Part shown: positions 20,355-28,324 of the stretch, piece after piece | How the letters are laid out: every line of letters starts with the position of its first letter | Numbering within the stretch: the stretch's first letter is position 1 | Origin: Nocardioides stalactiti | GTDB taxonomy: Bacteria > Actinomycetota > Actinomycetes > Propionibacteriales > Nocardioidaceae | Reading direction: 5' to 3' | Assembly (NCBI RefSeq): GCF_014180715.1 | Contig: NZ_JACEFC010000019.1 | Location: 1 to 48,517 of the forward strand | DNA: 48,517 nt | Program-made: the position numbers and the translations under genes | Notes under the pieces: generated by a model | The model's input: only the letters and a program-made list of their open reading frames with translations | Databases searched by the model: none | What the model was told of the DNA's origin: nothing

Positions 20355-21110
20355 TCAGAACGGTGGCCACGGGATCGCCGGCCAGCCGCCGTCGGGCCCG
20401 GGCAGCCGGCCGCGGGAGAGCAGCCGCTCGGCGCGGCGCTCGAGCGCGTGGATCTCCAGGTCGGTGAGGTGCGGCGCGAGCCGCTCCCCCAGCGCGCCTC
20501 CCACGGCCGCGCGGATCCGGTCGACGAGCAGGTTCTCCTCGTCGGACAGCGGGCTGCCTGCCCAGCCCCACAGCACCGTGCGCAGCTTGTGCTCGTGGTG
20601 GAAGGTGACGCCGTGGTCCACGCCGTAGCGGTGGCCGTCCGGCATCGGCAGCACGTGGCCGCCCTTCCGGTCGGCGTTGTTGGCCAGCACGTCGAACACG
20701 ACCATCCGGCGCAGCGCCTCGGAGTCCTCGTGCACCAGCGTCACCTCGCGGTCCCGGTCGTCGACGCCGTCGAACACCGAGAACCAGCCCTTCGGTGTCC
20801 CGCCGGCCCGGACCAGGGTGACCGCGTCGACATCGGGGGCGACCACCTGCCACTCCTGGACCATGCCCGGCCCGTGCGGCCCGTCGCCGAGCCAGGTGCG
20901 AGGGACGACGTCCGACCCCATCGCCTCGCTGAGCAGGTAGGCCGCGACCTCGCGGTCGGCGAGCGTGCCGTGGGGGAAGTCCCACAGCGGCCGCTCCCCC
21001 GCCACCGGCTTGTAGACGACCTCTTGCCCGTCGAGCTCGGCGAGGAACGTCGCGTTGGACGCCGGCATGATGCGCCCGCGCAGCTCCATCTCCGGTGCGC
21101 CGCCCGTCAC
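20355..21110 (-). CDS. SCO1664 family protein (kinase-like fold)
   Basis: 251-residue protein of a family conserved next to mshC in Actinobacteria. It resembles a small phosphatidylinositol-kinase-like or HipA-like phosphotransferase: VVYKPVAGERPLWDFP contains a probable ATP-contacting Lys, VFDVLANNADRKGGHVL a catalytic-loop-like D-x-x-x-N-x-D, and YGVDHGVTF the metal-binding Asp. The substrate is unknown. Starts are GTG 21110 or ATG 21089, and I keep the longer one. It lies 10 bp after the DUF3090 gene and is probably co-transcribed. Confidence 0.82.
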   Translation of the reverse strand: MTGGAPEMELRGRIMPASNATFLAELDGQEVVYKPVAGERPLWDFPHGTLADREVAAYLLSEAMGSDVVPRTWLGDGPHGPGMVQEWQVVAPDVDAVTLVRAGGTPKGWFSVFDGVDDRDREVTLVHEDSEALRRMVVFDVLANNADRKGGHVLPMPDGHRYGVDHGVTFHHEHKLRTVLWGWAGSPLSDEENLLVDRIRAAVGGALGERLAPHLTDLEIHALERRAERLLSRGRLPGPDGGWPAIPWPPF

Positions 21111-21120
21111 TGGCCGCGGC

Positions 21121-21705
21121 TCACTGCTCGGGGCGGCGCTTGAACCCGTTCGCGCGCACGCACAGGTGGCCCTCCGGGTCGATCGGCTGCCCGCAGAAGG
21201 GACAGTCCGGCCGGCCCGCGCCGATGACCTTGGAGGCGCGCTGGACGAACGCGCGCGCGTAGCCCGCCTCGATCCGCACGACGAACACCTCGGACGGCTC
21301 CTGCTCCTCCGGGACCATCGCCTCGTCGGCGTCGTCGGTGAGACCCACCATCTCCTCGCCGACCGGGAAGACCTCGATCACCACCCGCTCGGCCTGGGGG
21401 TCCCACGACAGCGTCATCGTGCCGGCCCGGAACTCCTCGGCGATCGGGAGGTCGAGGGGGTCCTCGTCGGTCAGGCCGACCGGCGCGACCGCCGGGATGA
21501 CCGTGGTCGTGCGGGCGTCGGCCATGACCTCGTCGAGGAGCTCGTCGACGCGCTCCGCGAGCGCGGCGACCTGCTGCTTCTCCAGCGCCACGCTGACCAC
21601 CCGGGTGCCCTCGCGGGCCTGCAGGAAGAAGGTCCGGGCGCCGGGCTCGCCGACGGTGCCGGCGACGAAGCGCTCGGGCGGGTCGAAGGCGTGGACGATC
21701 GGCAT
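21121..21705 (-). CDS. DUF3090 family protein with C-terminal zinc-ribbon
   Basis: 194 residues, the normal size for DUF3090, beginning PIVHAFDPPERFVAGTVGEPG. The C-terminus CPFCGQPIDPEGHLCVR looks like a metal-binding zinc knuckle. Function is unknown, but the family is tightly linked to the SCO1664 and histidine-phosphatase genes. The ATG at 21705 is 6 nt after TAGGCT (21717 to 21712), so it has its own leaderless promoter inside the end of the upstream phosphatase gene. Confidence 0.88.
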   Translation of the reverse strand: MPIVHAFDPPERFVAGTVGEPGARTFFLQAREGTRVVSVALEKQQVAALAERVDELLDEVMADARTTTVIPAVAPVGLTDEDPLDLPIAEEFRAGTMTLSWDPQAERVVIEVFPVGEEMVGLTDDADEAMVPEEQEPSEVFVVRIEAGYARAFVQRASKVIGAGRPDCPFCGQPIDPEGHLCVRANGFKRRPEQ

Positions 21706-21717
21706 GCCGTCAGCCTA
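21706..21717 (-). promoter_or_regulatory. -10 box overlapping the upstream stop codon, DUF3090 promoter
   Basis: The minus-strand TAGGCT uses the phosphatase stop TAG (21717-21715) as its first three bases, then 6 nt lead to the ATG at 21705. The spacer contains no ribosome binding site. Confidence 0.55.
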
Positions 21718-22431
21718 CGAGTCCTCGGTGACGGGGTCGGGCCCGGCACCGCCCCCCACCGCTGCGCCCGTACGACGGGTGCGCTTCCCGGCCGGACGGA
21801 CCAGCCAGGAGAGGTCGCCGGCGTGGGTGTTGGACGCCAGCACGTAGGGCCGGTCGTCGGTGTACTGCACGATCGACACCGACGCCGGGTCCACGTTGAG
21901 GCGCTGGAACAGGTCCAGGTGCATGCCGAGCGCGTCGGCCAGGACCGACTTGATGATGTCGCCGTGGCTCACCGCCACCCACACTGCTCCCGGTCCGTGC
22001 TCGGCCTCGACCCGGGCGTCGTGGCGTCGTACGGCCTCGACGGCGCGATGCCGCATCGCCACCATCGACTCGCCGCCGGGGAACGCCGCCGCCGAGGGGT
22101 GGCGCTGCACCGTGCTCCACAACGGCTCCTTGGCCAGCTCGCGCAGCGGCCGCCCCTGCCAGTCGCCGTAGTCGCACTCGGCCAGGCCCTTCTCGGTGAC
22201 CGCCTTGAGCCGCTCCGGGCGGGCGTCGCTGATCGCCTTCGCCGTCTGGCGGCACCGCTCCTGAGGACTGGTCACGAGGGCCGCGACCGGTACCACCGCG
22301 AGCCGTTCGCCGGTCGCCGCGACCTGCCGCTCGCCGGTCTCGTCCAGCCGGATGCCGGGCAGCCTCCCGGCGAGCACGCCGGAAGCGTTGGCCGTCGTGC
22401 GGCCGTGTCGCACCAGGATCACCGTCGCCAC
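21715..22431 (-). CDS. Histidine phosphatase family protein (MSMEG_4193-type phosphomutase-like)
   Basis: 238-residue histidine phosphatase. ILVRHGRTTAN carries the catalytic RHG, LVTSPQERCRQTA the second Arg, AECDYGDWQGRPL the acid Glu region, and WVAVSHGDIIKSV the second catalytic His. Members of this actinobacterial subfamily are annotated as putative phosphomutases; the actual substrate is not known. I chose GTG 22431 because homology begins there and TACGCT (22444 to 22439) lies 7 nt upstream; GTG 22449 would add six residues. Divergent from corA. Confidence 0.87.
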   Translation of the reverse strand: MATVILVRHGRTTANASGVLAGRLPGIRLDETGERQVAATGERLAVVPVAALVTSPQERCRQTAKAISDARPERLKAVTEKGLAECDYGDWQGRPLRELAKEPLWSTVQRHPSAAAFPGGESMVAMRHRAVEAVRRHDARVEAEHGPGAVWVAVSHGDIIKSVLADALGMHLDLFQRLNVDPASVSIVQYTDDRPYVLASNTHAGDLSWLVRPAGKRTRRTGAAVGGGAGPDPVTEDS

Positions 22432-22461
22432 GAACGTGAGCGTAGCCACTAGCGTGGTCTC
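22432..22461. promoter_or_regulatory. 30-bp divergent promoter pair between phosphatase and corA
   Basis: Minus strand: TACGCT at 22444-22439, 7 nt from GTG 22431. Plus strand: TAGCGT at 22450-22455, 6 nt from GTG 22462. The two -10 boxes are separated by only five bases, so each -35 region must lie inside the opposite gene's coding sequence. Confidence 0.6.
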
Positions 22462-23445
22462 GTGATCGTCGACAGCGCCGTCTATCGCAGAGGCCAGCGG
22501 GTCCCCGTCGACTGCACGGTGCACGACTACCCGGCACTTCGGGCCGCGGCAGCCGGCGGCGAGCACGACTTCGTCTGGGTCGGGCTGTACGAACCCAGCC
22601 ACCTCGAGCTGGCCGACATCGCCGAGGCGTTCGGGCTCCACCAGCTCGCCGTGGAGGACGCGGTCGTCGCCCACCAGCGGCCCAAGCTCGAGCTGTACGA
22701 GGGCAGCCTGTTCCTCACCCTCAAGACGCTCTGGTACGTCGACGAGGACGACGCCGTGGAGACCGGCGAGATCAACCTCTTCGTCGGCGAGGACTTCGTC
22801 ATCACGGTGCGCCACGGGCGCGGGTCCCAGCTCAAGGACGCCCGCCACAGCCTCGAGGAGCAGCACGACGTGCTGAGCCACGGGCCCTCCGCCGTGGTCT
22901 ACGCCGTGTGCGACACCGTCGTCGACGGCTACCTCGCCGTCATGGAAGAGCTCCAGATCGACGTCGACGAGGTCGAGACGTCGGTCTTCTCGGAGCAGCG
23001 CACCAACGACTCCGTCCGCATCTACACCCTCAAGCGTGAGCTCGCCGAGGTCCGCCGGGCGGTGCTGCCGCTGCGGGAGCCGATGCGCCGGTTCACCGTC
23101 GGCGCGGTCCCCGGCGTGCTCCCCGAGGCCGGACCGTTCTTCCGCGACGTCGGCGACCACCTCGCCGTCGCGACCGAGGCGATCGACACGCTCGACGCGC
23201 TGCTCTCGACCGCCTTCGACGCGCACCTGGCGCGGATCCAGGTCCAGCAGAACGACGACATGCGCAAGATCTCCGCGGGCGCCGCGCTCATCGTCGTACC
23301 GACGCTCATCGCCGGCATCTACGGCATGAACTTCGAGCACATGCCCGAGCTGGGCTGGTACTTCGGCTACCCGTTCGCCCTGCTGCTGATGGGGGGCGTG
23401 TCGGGCTGGCTCTGGCTGCTCTTCAAGCGATCAGGCTGGTTCTAG
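22462..23445 (+). CDS. corA: CorA-family magnesium/cobalt channel
   Basis: 327-residue metal-ion channel. A long soluble N-terminal domain is followed by two C-terminal membrane helices. The selectivity signature GMN is present in IYGMNFEHMPEL between the helices. The acidic/coiled stretch DAHLARIQVQQNDDMRKIS is the long stalk helix. The protein ends with a basic, aromatic tail (LFKRSGWF), as in other CorA proteins. It starts with GTG 22462 from a leaderless promoter shared back to back with the phosphatase gene. Confidence 0.95.
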   Translation: MIVDSAVYRRGQRVPVDCTVHDYPALRAAAAGGEHDFVWVGLYEPSHLELADIAEAFGLHQLAVEDAVVAHQRPKLELYEGSLFLTLKTLWYVDEDDAVETGEINLFVGEDFVITVRHGRGSQLKDARHSLEEQHDVLSHGPSAVVYAVCDTVVDGYLAVMEELQIDVDEVETSVFSEQRTNDSVRIYTLKRELAEVRRAVLPLREPMRRFTVGAVPGVLPEAGPFFRDVGDHLAVATEAIDTLDALLSTAFDAHLARIQVQQNDDMRKISAGAALIVVPTLIAGIYGMNFEHMPELGWYFGYPFALLLMGGVSGWLWLLFKRSGWF

Positions 23446-23478
23446 CGTCCCGTCGCCAGCGTCTCGTCGAGCGGGCGG

Positions 23479-24303
23479 TCAGGCGTTCAGCACGCCGGCG
23501 GCGATGAGCGCCATGACACCGGCGCCGAGCAGCACCCGGTAGACGACGAACGGCGCGAGCGTGTGGTGGCTGACGTACTTCAGCAGCCACGCGATGGCGG
23601 CGTACCCGACCACGAACGACACGACGGTCGCGACCAGGGTCGGCGCCCAGCCGTACATGTTGTCGCCGTCGGGGATGTCCTGCAGCGAGTAGACGCCGGC
23701 GCCGACCACGGCCGGGATCGCCAGCAGGAACGCGTAGCGCGTCACCGCCGCACGCTCGTAGCCGAGGATCCGGCCCATCGAGAGCGTGGCACCCGAACGG
23801 GACACGCCGGGGACCAGCGCCATCGCCTGCGCGGCGCCCATGAGGACAGCGTCGCGCATGGTCATCTGCTTGATCTTCTTCTCGCTGCCGCCCCACTTGT
23901 CGGCGACACCGAGGACGAGGCCCATGACGATGAGCATCGTCGCGATCAGCCAGAGGTTGCGGAAGCTGTCCTCGATCGTGTCCTTGAGGAAGATGCCGAG
24001 GATCACGATCGGCACCGAGCCGATGATCACGAACCAGCCCATCCGGGCGTCGAGGTGGCCGCGGTACTCCGGCTTGAAGAGCGACAGCGTCCAGGTCTTC
24101 GCGATCCGGCCGATGTCGTGGCGGAAGTAGACGAGGACGGCGAGCTCGGTGCCGATCTGGACGACCGCGGTGAAGGCCGCGCCCGGGTCGCCCCAGCCGA
24201 ACAGCTCGGGGAAGATCCGCAGGTGCGCGCTGCTGGAGATCGGCAGGAACTCGGTCAGCCCCTGGAGCGTGCCGAGCACCAGTGCCTGGAGGAAGTCCGC
24301 CAC
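23479..24303 (-). CDS. uppP: Undecaprenyl-diphosphatase UppP (BacA)
   Basis: 274-residue polytopic membrane phosphatase that recycles the lipid carrier of cell-wall synthesis. Family signatures are GLTEFLPISSSAHL (active-site Glu and Ser) and ALVPGVSRSGATLS (phosphate-binding Arg). GTG 24303 follows TAGGAT (24317 to 24312) by 8 nt, so at most a very short leader. It is convergent with corA and divergent from the aldo/keto reductase gene. It contributes to bacitracin tolerance in other bacteria. Confidence 0.96.
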   Translation of the reverse strand: MADFLQALVLGTLQGLTEFLPISSSAHLRIFPELFGWGDPGAAFTAVVQIGTELAVLVYFRHDIGRIAKTWTLSLFKPEYRGHLDARMGWFVIIGSVPIVILGIFLKDTIEDSFRNLWLIATMLIVMGLVLGVADKWGGSEKKIKQMTMRDAVLMGAAQAMALVPGVSRSGATLSMGRILGYERAAVTRYAFLLAIPAVVGAGVYSLQDIPDGDNMYGWAPTLVATVVSFVVGYAAIAWLLKYVSHHTLAPFVVYRVLLGAGVMALIAAGVLNA

Positions 24304-24378
24304 GATCGGGGATCCTACGGAAACCTCCTGGGCGAGCCGTCAGCCGCCCCGTTGCCGTGACCGACTACGTTGTGCCCC
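24304..24378. promoter_or_regulatory. Divergent promoter region, uppP / aldo-keto reductase
   Basis: A minus-strand TAGGAT at 24317-24312 serves uppP, and a plus-strand TACGTT at 24366-24371, 7 nt before ATG 24379, serves the reductase. No operator-like repeat is evident in the 75 bp. Confidence 0.55.
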
Positions 24379-25329
24379 ATGCAGCAGCGGTACGTCGGAA
24401 GCAGCGGCCTCCGGGTGTCGCGGCTGGGGCTGGGCACGATGACGTGGGGCAAGGACACCGACGAGCACGAGGCCCGCGACCAGCTGATCGCGTTCTGCGA
24501 GGCCGGCGGGACGCTCATCGACACCGCGGCGGGCTACACCGACGGGCGCTCCGAGGAGCAGGTCGGCGCGCTGCTGGGTGACGTCGTACGACGTGACGAC
24601 GTGGTGCTGGCGACCAAGGCGGGGATCTGGCGGCGTGGCCAGGAGCGGATGACCGACACGTCGCGCCGGGCGCTGCTCGACGGCCTCGACACGTCGTTGC
24701 GCCGGCTCGGGACCGACCACGTCGACCTGTGGCAGGTGCACATCTGGTCCGACGAGGTGCCGCTGGACGAGACGCTGGGGGCGCTGGACGCCGCGGTCGG
24801 CTCGGGCAAGGCCCGCTACGTCGGCATCTCCAACTTCACGGGCTGGCAGACGGCGCAGGCCGCGACCTGGCAGCGCGCGGTCCCCGGGAGGGTCCCGCTG
24901 ATCTCGACGCAGGTCGAGTACTCCCTGCTCAGCCGCGACGTCGAGCGAGAGGTCGTCCCGGCCAGCCACGCGATGGGGCTCGGCATCCTCCCGTGGTCGC
25001 CCCTCGGGCGGGGCGTGCTGACCGGCAAGTACCGCTCGGGCATCCCGGGCGACTCCCGCGCCGCCTCCCCGATCTTCGCCTCCTTCGTCGAGCGCTACCT
25101 CGACGAGCGCAGCCGCGGCATCGTCGAGGCCGTGGTCCGCGCGGCCGACGGCCTCGACTGGACCCCGCTCGAGGTCGCGCTCGTGTGGGTCCGCGACCGT
25201 CCCGGCGTCTCCGCCCCCATCGTCGGCGCGCGCACGGCCGCCCAGCTCAAGGGCGCCCTCACCGTCGAGGACAAGGAGCTGCCACCGGAGATCCGCGCCG
25301 CCCTCGACGACGTCTCGGAGGTCGCATGA
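24379..25329 (+). CDS. Aldo/keto reductase
   Basis: 316-residue NADPH-dependent oxidoreductase with a TIM-barrel fold. Near the N-terminus TLIDTAAGYTDGRSEEQVG contains the catalytic Asp and Tyr, with Lys in VLATKAG and His in WQVHIW, completing the D-Y-K-H tetrad. The C-terminal PIVGARTAAQLKGAL segment binds the cofactor phosphate. This subfamily is conserved at this locus in Actinobacteria; the physiological substrate is unknown. Leaderless start at ATG 24379. The stop overlaps the DUF5703 gene. Confidence 0.93.
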   Translation: MQQRYVGSSGLRVSRLGLGTMTWGKDTDEHEARDQLIAFCEAGGTLIDTAAGYTDGRSEEQVGALLGDVVRRDDVVLATKAGIWRRGQERMTDTSRRALLDGLDTSLRRLGTDHVDLWQVHIWSDEVPLDETLGALDAAVGSGKARYVGISNFTGWQTAQAATWQRAVPGRVPLISTQVEYSLLSRDVEREVVPASHAMGLGILPWSPLGRGVLTGKYRSGIPGDSRAASPIFASFVERYLDERSRGIVEAVVRAADGLDWTPLEVALVWVRDRPGVSAPIVGARTAAQLKGALTVEDKELPPEIRAALDDVSEVA

Positions 25330-25526
25330 TGCGGAGCGGCGGCGTGGAGTGGCAGTTCGAGAAGGTCACCTTCTCCCGCGAGTACTCCCGCAATGTCGTC
25401 ACCAGGTTCCTCGTCGAGCGCGCCGAGCACGGCGGCTGGGAGCTCGTCCGGGTCCGCATCTCCCCCGACGGCACCCGCCGCGTGATCCTGCGCCGCAAGA
25501 TCATCCGCGCCGTCCGCACCGCCTGA
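25326..25526 (+). CDS. DUF5703 family small protein
   Basis: 66 residues, rich in basic amino acids, containing WQFEKVTFSREYSRNVV and GGWELVRVRI, the conserved core of the actinobacterial DUF5703 family. ATG 25326 overlaps the reductase stop (ATGA), with a second ATG directly after, so translation is coupled. The alternation of hydrophobic and charged residues suggests a small alpha/beta domain. Function unknown; it travels with the reductase and M20 peptidase genes in relatives. Confidence 0.85.
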   Translation: MMRSGGVEWQFEKVTFSREYSRNVVTRFLVERAEHGGWELVRVRISPDGTRRVILRRKIIRAVRTA

Positions 25527-25698
25527 ACGTCGGAGCTTTTTCTTCCAACGATCTCCCCGCGGGATTCGTTGCCGCATCTGATTCAGCGTTACCTGATCGC
25601 GCTACGGGTGTCCTTCCCCTCCCTGCCCGAGCGACCTACGCTCGCGCCTCCGCACCTGCACCTCGCTACTGGTGCCGCTTCGACCTCGGGGGAACTTC
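25527..25698. other. Intergenic leader before the secreted protein gene
   Basis: This 172-bp stretch is somewhat AT-richer than its neighbours. It contains a plus-strand TACGCT (25637-25642) that could serve as a -10 with a leader of about 50 nt, and GGGGGAA just before the ATG at 25699. I see no terminator hairpin after the DUF5703 gene. Confidence 0.4.
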
Positions 25699-26580
25699 AT
25701 GCGCGTCGCGATGCTCAAACAGGCCACTCGAGCGGCGCTTGCAGTCGCCGCCATGCTGGGCGCCGCCACGATGGCGGCGCCCGCCACGACGACTGAGGGC
25801 GCCGCGACCCTCGACGCCGTCGCCAAGCCCCGATCGGACTTCGGCGGCGGCAAGTCGACGCCAGTGAGCCCACGGGAGCGACGATCCTTCCATCGAGTCA
25901 ACTCGTTCCTTGCGAGCCTGAGCGGCGATCTCGGTGCCCATCGCCGAGAGCTCGCCGAGCACGGCCTCCAGATTGTCAGCGATATCCCCACCATCGCCCC
26001 GACGGCGACCGACAACGGTGATATCTCGCTTCCCCGCCCGTACGTCCTCTACAACACCCAACAGCACCGCTACTTCGTCACAGCGAGCTTCGAGTGGAAG
26101 TCCTCGGCGGACTACTGGTACTTCGACGGCAACTGCAGCAGCGCAGACAACGCGTGCAACGTCGGCGGCAAGGACGGATTCGGCTTCCGGTTCAACCGCC
26201 GGGTCATCAACCGGGTCGTCGAGGCCGCGTTCTGTGGCCGGGACAACGTCGGTCGGAACTGGTCGCAGTTCGGCTGCTTCGAACCGACCAACCCGGAGGA
26301 GAACTCTTCGCAGGGTGCCACCTACCGCGCCCAGGACAAGCTCTACGAGACGGTCGTCAACCCTGACTACAACCTGCACACAGGTGTCATCTCGATGGGG
26401 ATCGACGTGATCCCGTGTGGGAGGACACTCCAGATCTTCAGTCGTTACGGACATGGTTGGGACGACACGTCCCTGACCGGCTTCGATGTCTCGCTGAGCG
26501 GCTTCGGGATGCAGTGGTCGGACTCCGACGACCACTGGGTGGCGTCGAGCCAGTCGGGGACCTGGACACGCGCGTGTTGA
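25699..26580 (+). CDS. Secreted protein of unknown function
   Basis: 293 residues with an N-terminal signal peptide (MRVAMLKQATRAALAVAAML, then Ala-rich to about residue 35). The mature part has six or more cysteines, several in WYFDGNCSSADNACNVGGKDG and FCGRDN...FGCFEP, suggesting disulphides in an extracellular beta-rich fold; aromatic-Ser-Trp strands dominate the C-terminus. ATG 25699 is preceded by GGGGGAA. Codon use is slightly less GC-biased than the flanking core genes, so it may be an accessory insertion between the DUF5703 and M20 genes. I do not recognise the family. Confidence 0.75.
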   Translation: MRVAMLKQATRAALAVAAMLGAATMAAPATTTEGAATLDAVAKPRSDFGGGKSTPVSPRERRSFHRVNSFLASLSGDLGAHRRELAEHGLQIVSDIPTIAPTATDNGDISLPRPYVLYNTQQHRYFVTASFEWKSSADYWYFDGNCSSADNACNVGGKDGFGFRFNRRVINRVVEAAFCGRDNVGRNWSQFGCFEPTNPEENSSQGATYRAQDKLYETVVNPDYNLHTGVISMGIDVIPCGRTLQIFSRYGHGWDDTSLTGFDVSLSGFGMQWSDSDDHWVASSQSGTWTRAC

Positions 26581-26630
26581 ACGCCCGGTGGTGGCCGACG
26601 CAGGCCAGCACACGCGGCTACCGTTCGAGC

Positions 26631-27017
26631 GTGAGACTCCTTCTCTTCGTGCTGTTGGCCGTCCCCATGCTCACCGCCTGCGAGGACGAGGCTGATGCGA
26701 CCACACTGGTCGTCTCCGGATCGGTCGATCTCTGCGACGCCGACCTGAAGGCCTGCCAGGTCCTGCCGGCACGAGGGGCCGACGTCGAGGTGCTCAGCGG
26801 CGGCGAGGTGGTGGAGTCGAGCGTCCTGGACGACGAAGGGCGCCTCGAATTGGATGTCGAGGCGGGGACCTACACCGCGACGATCTCCTATCCCGACCTC
26901 GATCTCGCCTCAGGAGCGCCCGCTTCGGCGTCGGTGACCCTGACCGAGGGAGAGACGGGCGAGCTGGACGTGATGATCGAGGTGGCGCTCACACCTGGTC
27001 AAGGAAGCGGTCCATGA
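26631..27017 (+). CDS. Small lipoprotein
   Basis: 128 residues. The signal peptide RLLLFVLLAVPM leads to the lipobox LTAC, then an acidic mature protein with an Ig- or carboxypeptidase-regulatory-like beta pattern (VLDDEGRLELDVEAGTYTAT). GTG 26631 follows TACCGT (26619-26624) by 6 nt, so leaderless; the longer upstream open frame overlaps the previous gene and is rejected. The 3' end overlaps the convergent M20 gene by 29 bp. Role unknown. Confidence 0.72.
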   Translation: MRLLLFVLLAVPMLTACEDEADATTLVVSGSVDLCDADLKACQVLPARGADVEVLSGGEVVESSVLDDEGRLELDVEAGTYTATISYPDLDLASGAPASASVTLTEGETGELDVMIEVALTPGQGSGP

Positions 27018-28275
27018 CGCGGGCGCCGAACTGGAGGGCGTCGACGGGGACGCGTTCGTCGACGCCGTGGAACAGCGCGGTGAAGTCGAGGTCCTCCGGG
27101 AGGCGGAGGGGCGTGAAGCCGTAGGTCCGCATGCCGAGGCTGCGGAAGTGCTTGGCGTCGGTGCCGCCGCTCATCAGGTACGGCGCCACGAGGGCGTCGG
27201 GGTCCTCCGCGACCAGGCTGCGGGTCATCGCGTCGACGAGCGCACCGTCGTACGGGGTCTCCCAGGGGGCCTGGTTGGACACGTAGTCGACGCTGATGTC
27301 CTCGCCGCACAGCTCGGCGAGCGTCGCGAAGAACTCGTCCTCGTAGCCGGGCAGGGTGCGGCCGTCGATGTGGGCGGTGGCCTCGGTCGGGATCACGTTG
27401 ACCTTGTAGCCGGCGGACAGCATCGTCGGGTTCGTCGTGTTGCTGAGGACGGCGCCGAGCATCCGGGTGGCGCCCCCGAACTCCTCGACCAGAGCGCGGG
27501 CGTTCTCCGGCGTGACGTCGGTCCCGACCAGGGCACCGACCGTGCCGAGCAGCGTCCGCATGGTCGGGGTGAGCCGCACCGGCCACTCGTAGGCACCGAT
27601 CCGCGCGACCGCCGCCGCGATCTGGGTGACCGCGTTGTCGGGGTTGATCATCGACCCATGACCGGCCCGGCCGCGGGCAGTCAGCCGCATCCACGCCATG
27701 CCCTTCTCAGCCGCCTCGATCAGGTACAGCCGGCGGCCGCGGACCGTCGTGCTCCAGCCGCCCACCTCGCCGACCGCCTCGGTGCAGCCCTCGAACAGGT
27801 CCCGGTGGTCCCGGACCAGCAGCTCGGCACCGAGGTGTCCCCCGGCCTCCTCGTCGGCGGTGAAGCAGAGCACCGTCGGCCGGCTCGGCACCCGCCCGCT
27901 GCGCTGACGCTCCCGCACCACCGACAGCAGCATCGCGTCGAAGTCCTTCATGTCGACGGCGCCGCGCCCCCACACGTAGCCGCCCTGGACCTCGCCGCTG
28001 AGCGGGTGGACGGTCCAGTCCTCCGCCGCAGCCGGTACGACGTCGAGGTGCCCGTGGAGGAGCAGCGCGTCGTGCCGCGTCCCGTCACCGCCCCACCGGG
28101 CGACGACGTTGGTCCGGCCGGGTGCGGTCTCGATGATCCGCGCCTCGATGCCGACCTCCTCCAGCAGCGCGGCGACGTGCTCGGCAGCCTTGCGCTCCCC
28201 CGGCCCGCTGTCGGACCCGTCGTTGGTCGTGTCGATGCGGATCAGGTCCCGGCAGATGTCGACGACCTCGTCCAT
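26989..28275 (-). CDS. M20/M25/M40-family zinc aminoacylase/peptidase
   Basis: 428-residue di-zinc hydrolase. Metal and catalytic motifs: LLLHGHLDVVPA (first zinc His and Asp), GRGAVDMKDF (bridging Asp), CFTADEEAGG (catalytic Glu plus ligand Glu), and TALFHGVDER near the C-terminus (last zinc His). A dimerisation insert lies between residues ~200 and ~330. This is the conserved actinobacterial M20 peptidase found near DUF5703. The ATG 28275 follows CAGGAT (28287-28282) by 6 nt; the longer open frame lacks homology. The natural substrate is unknown. Confidence 0.92.
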   Translation of the reverse strand: MDEVVDICRDLIRIDTTNDGSDSGPGERKAAEHVAALLEEVGIEARIIETAPGRTNVVARWGGDGTRHDALLLHGHLDVVPAAAEDWTVHPLSGEVQGGYVWGRGAVDMKDFDAMLLSVVRERQRSGRVPSRPTVLCFTADEEAGGHLGAELLVRDHRDLFEGCTEAVGEVGGWSTTVRGRRLYLIEAAEKGMAWMRLTARGRAGHGSMINPDNAVTQIAAAVARIGAYEWPVRLTPTMRTLLGTVGALVGTDVTPENARALVEEFGGATRMLGAVLSNTTNPTMLSAGYKVNVIPTEATAHIDGRTLPGYEDEFFATLAELCGEDISVDYVSNQAPWETPYDGALVDAMTRSLVAEDPDALVAPYLMSGGTDAKHFRSLGMRTYGFTPLRLPEDLDFTALFHGVDERVPVDALQFGARVMDRFLDQV

Positions 28276-28324
28276 GGCGCCATCCTGGCACGCGGCTCGC
28301 GACAGCCCGCTCCGCCGGCGTCGG

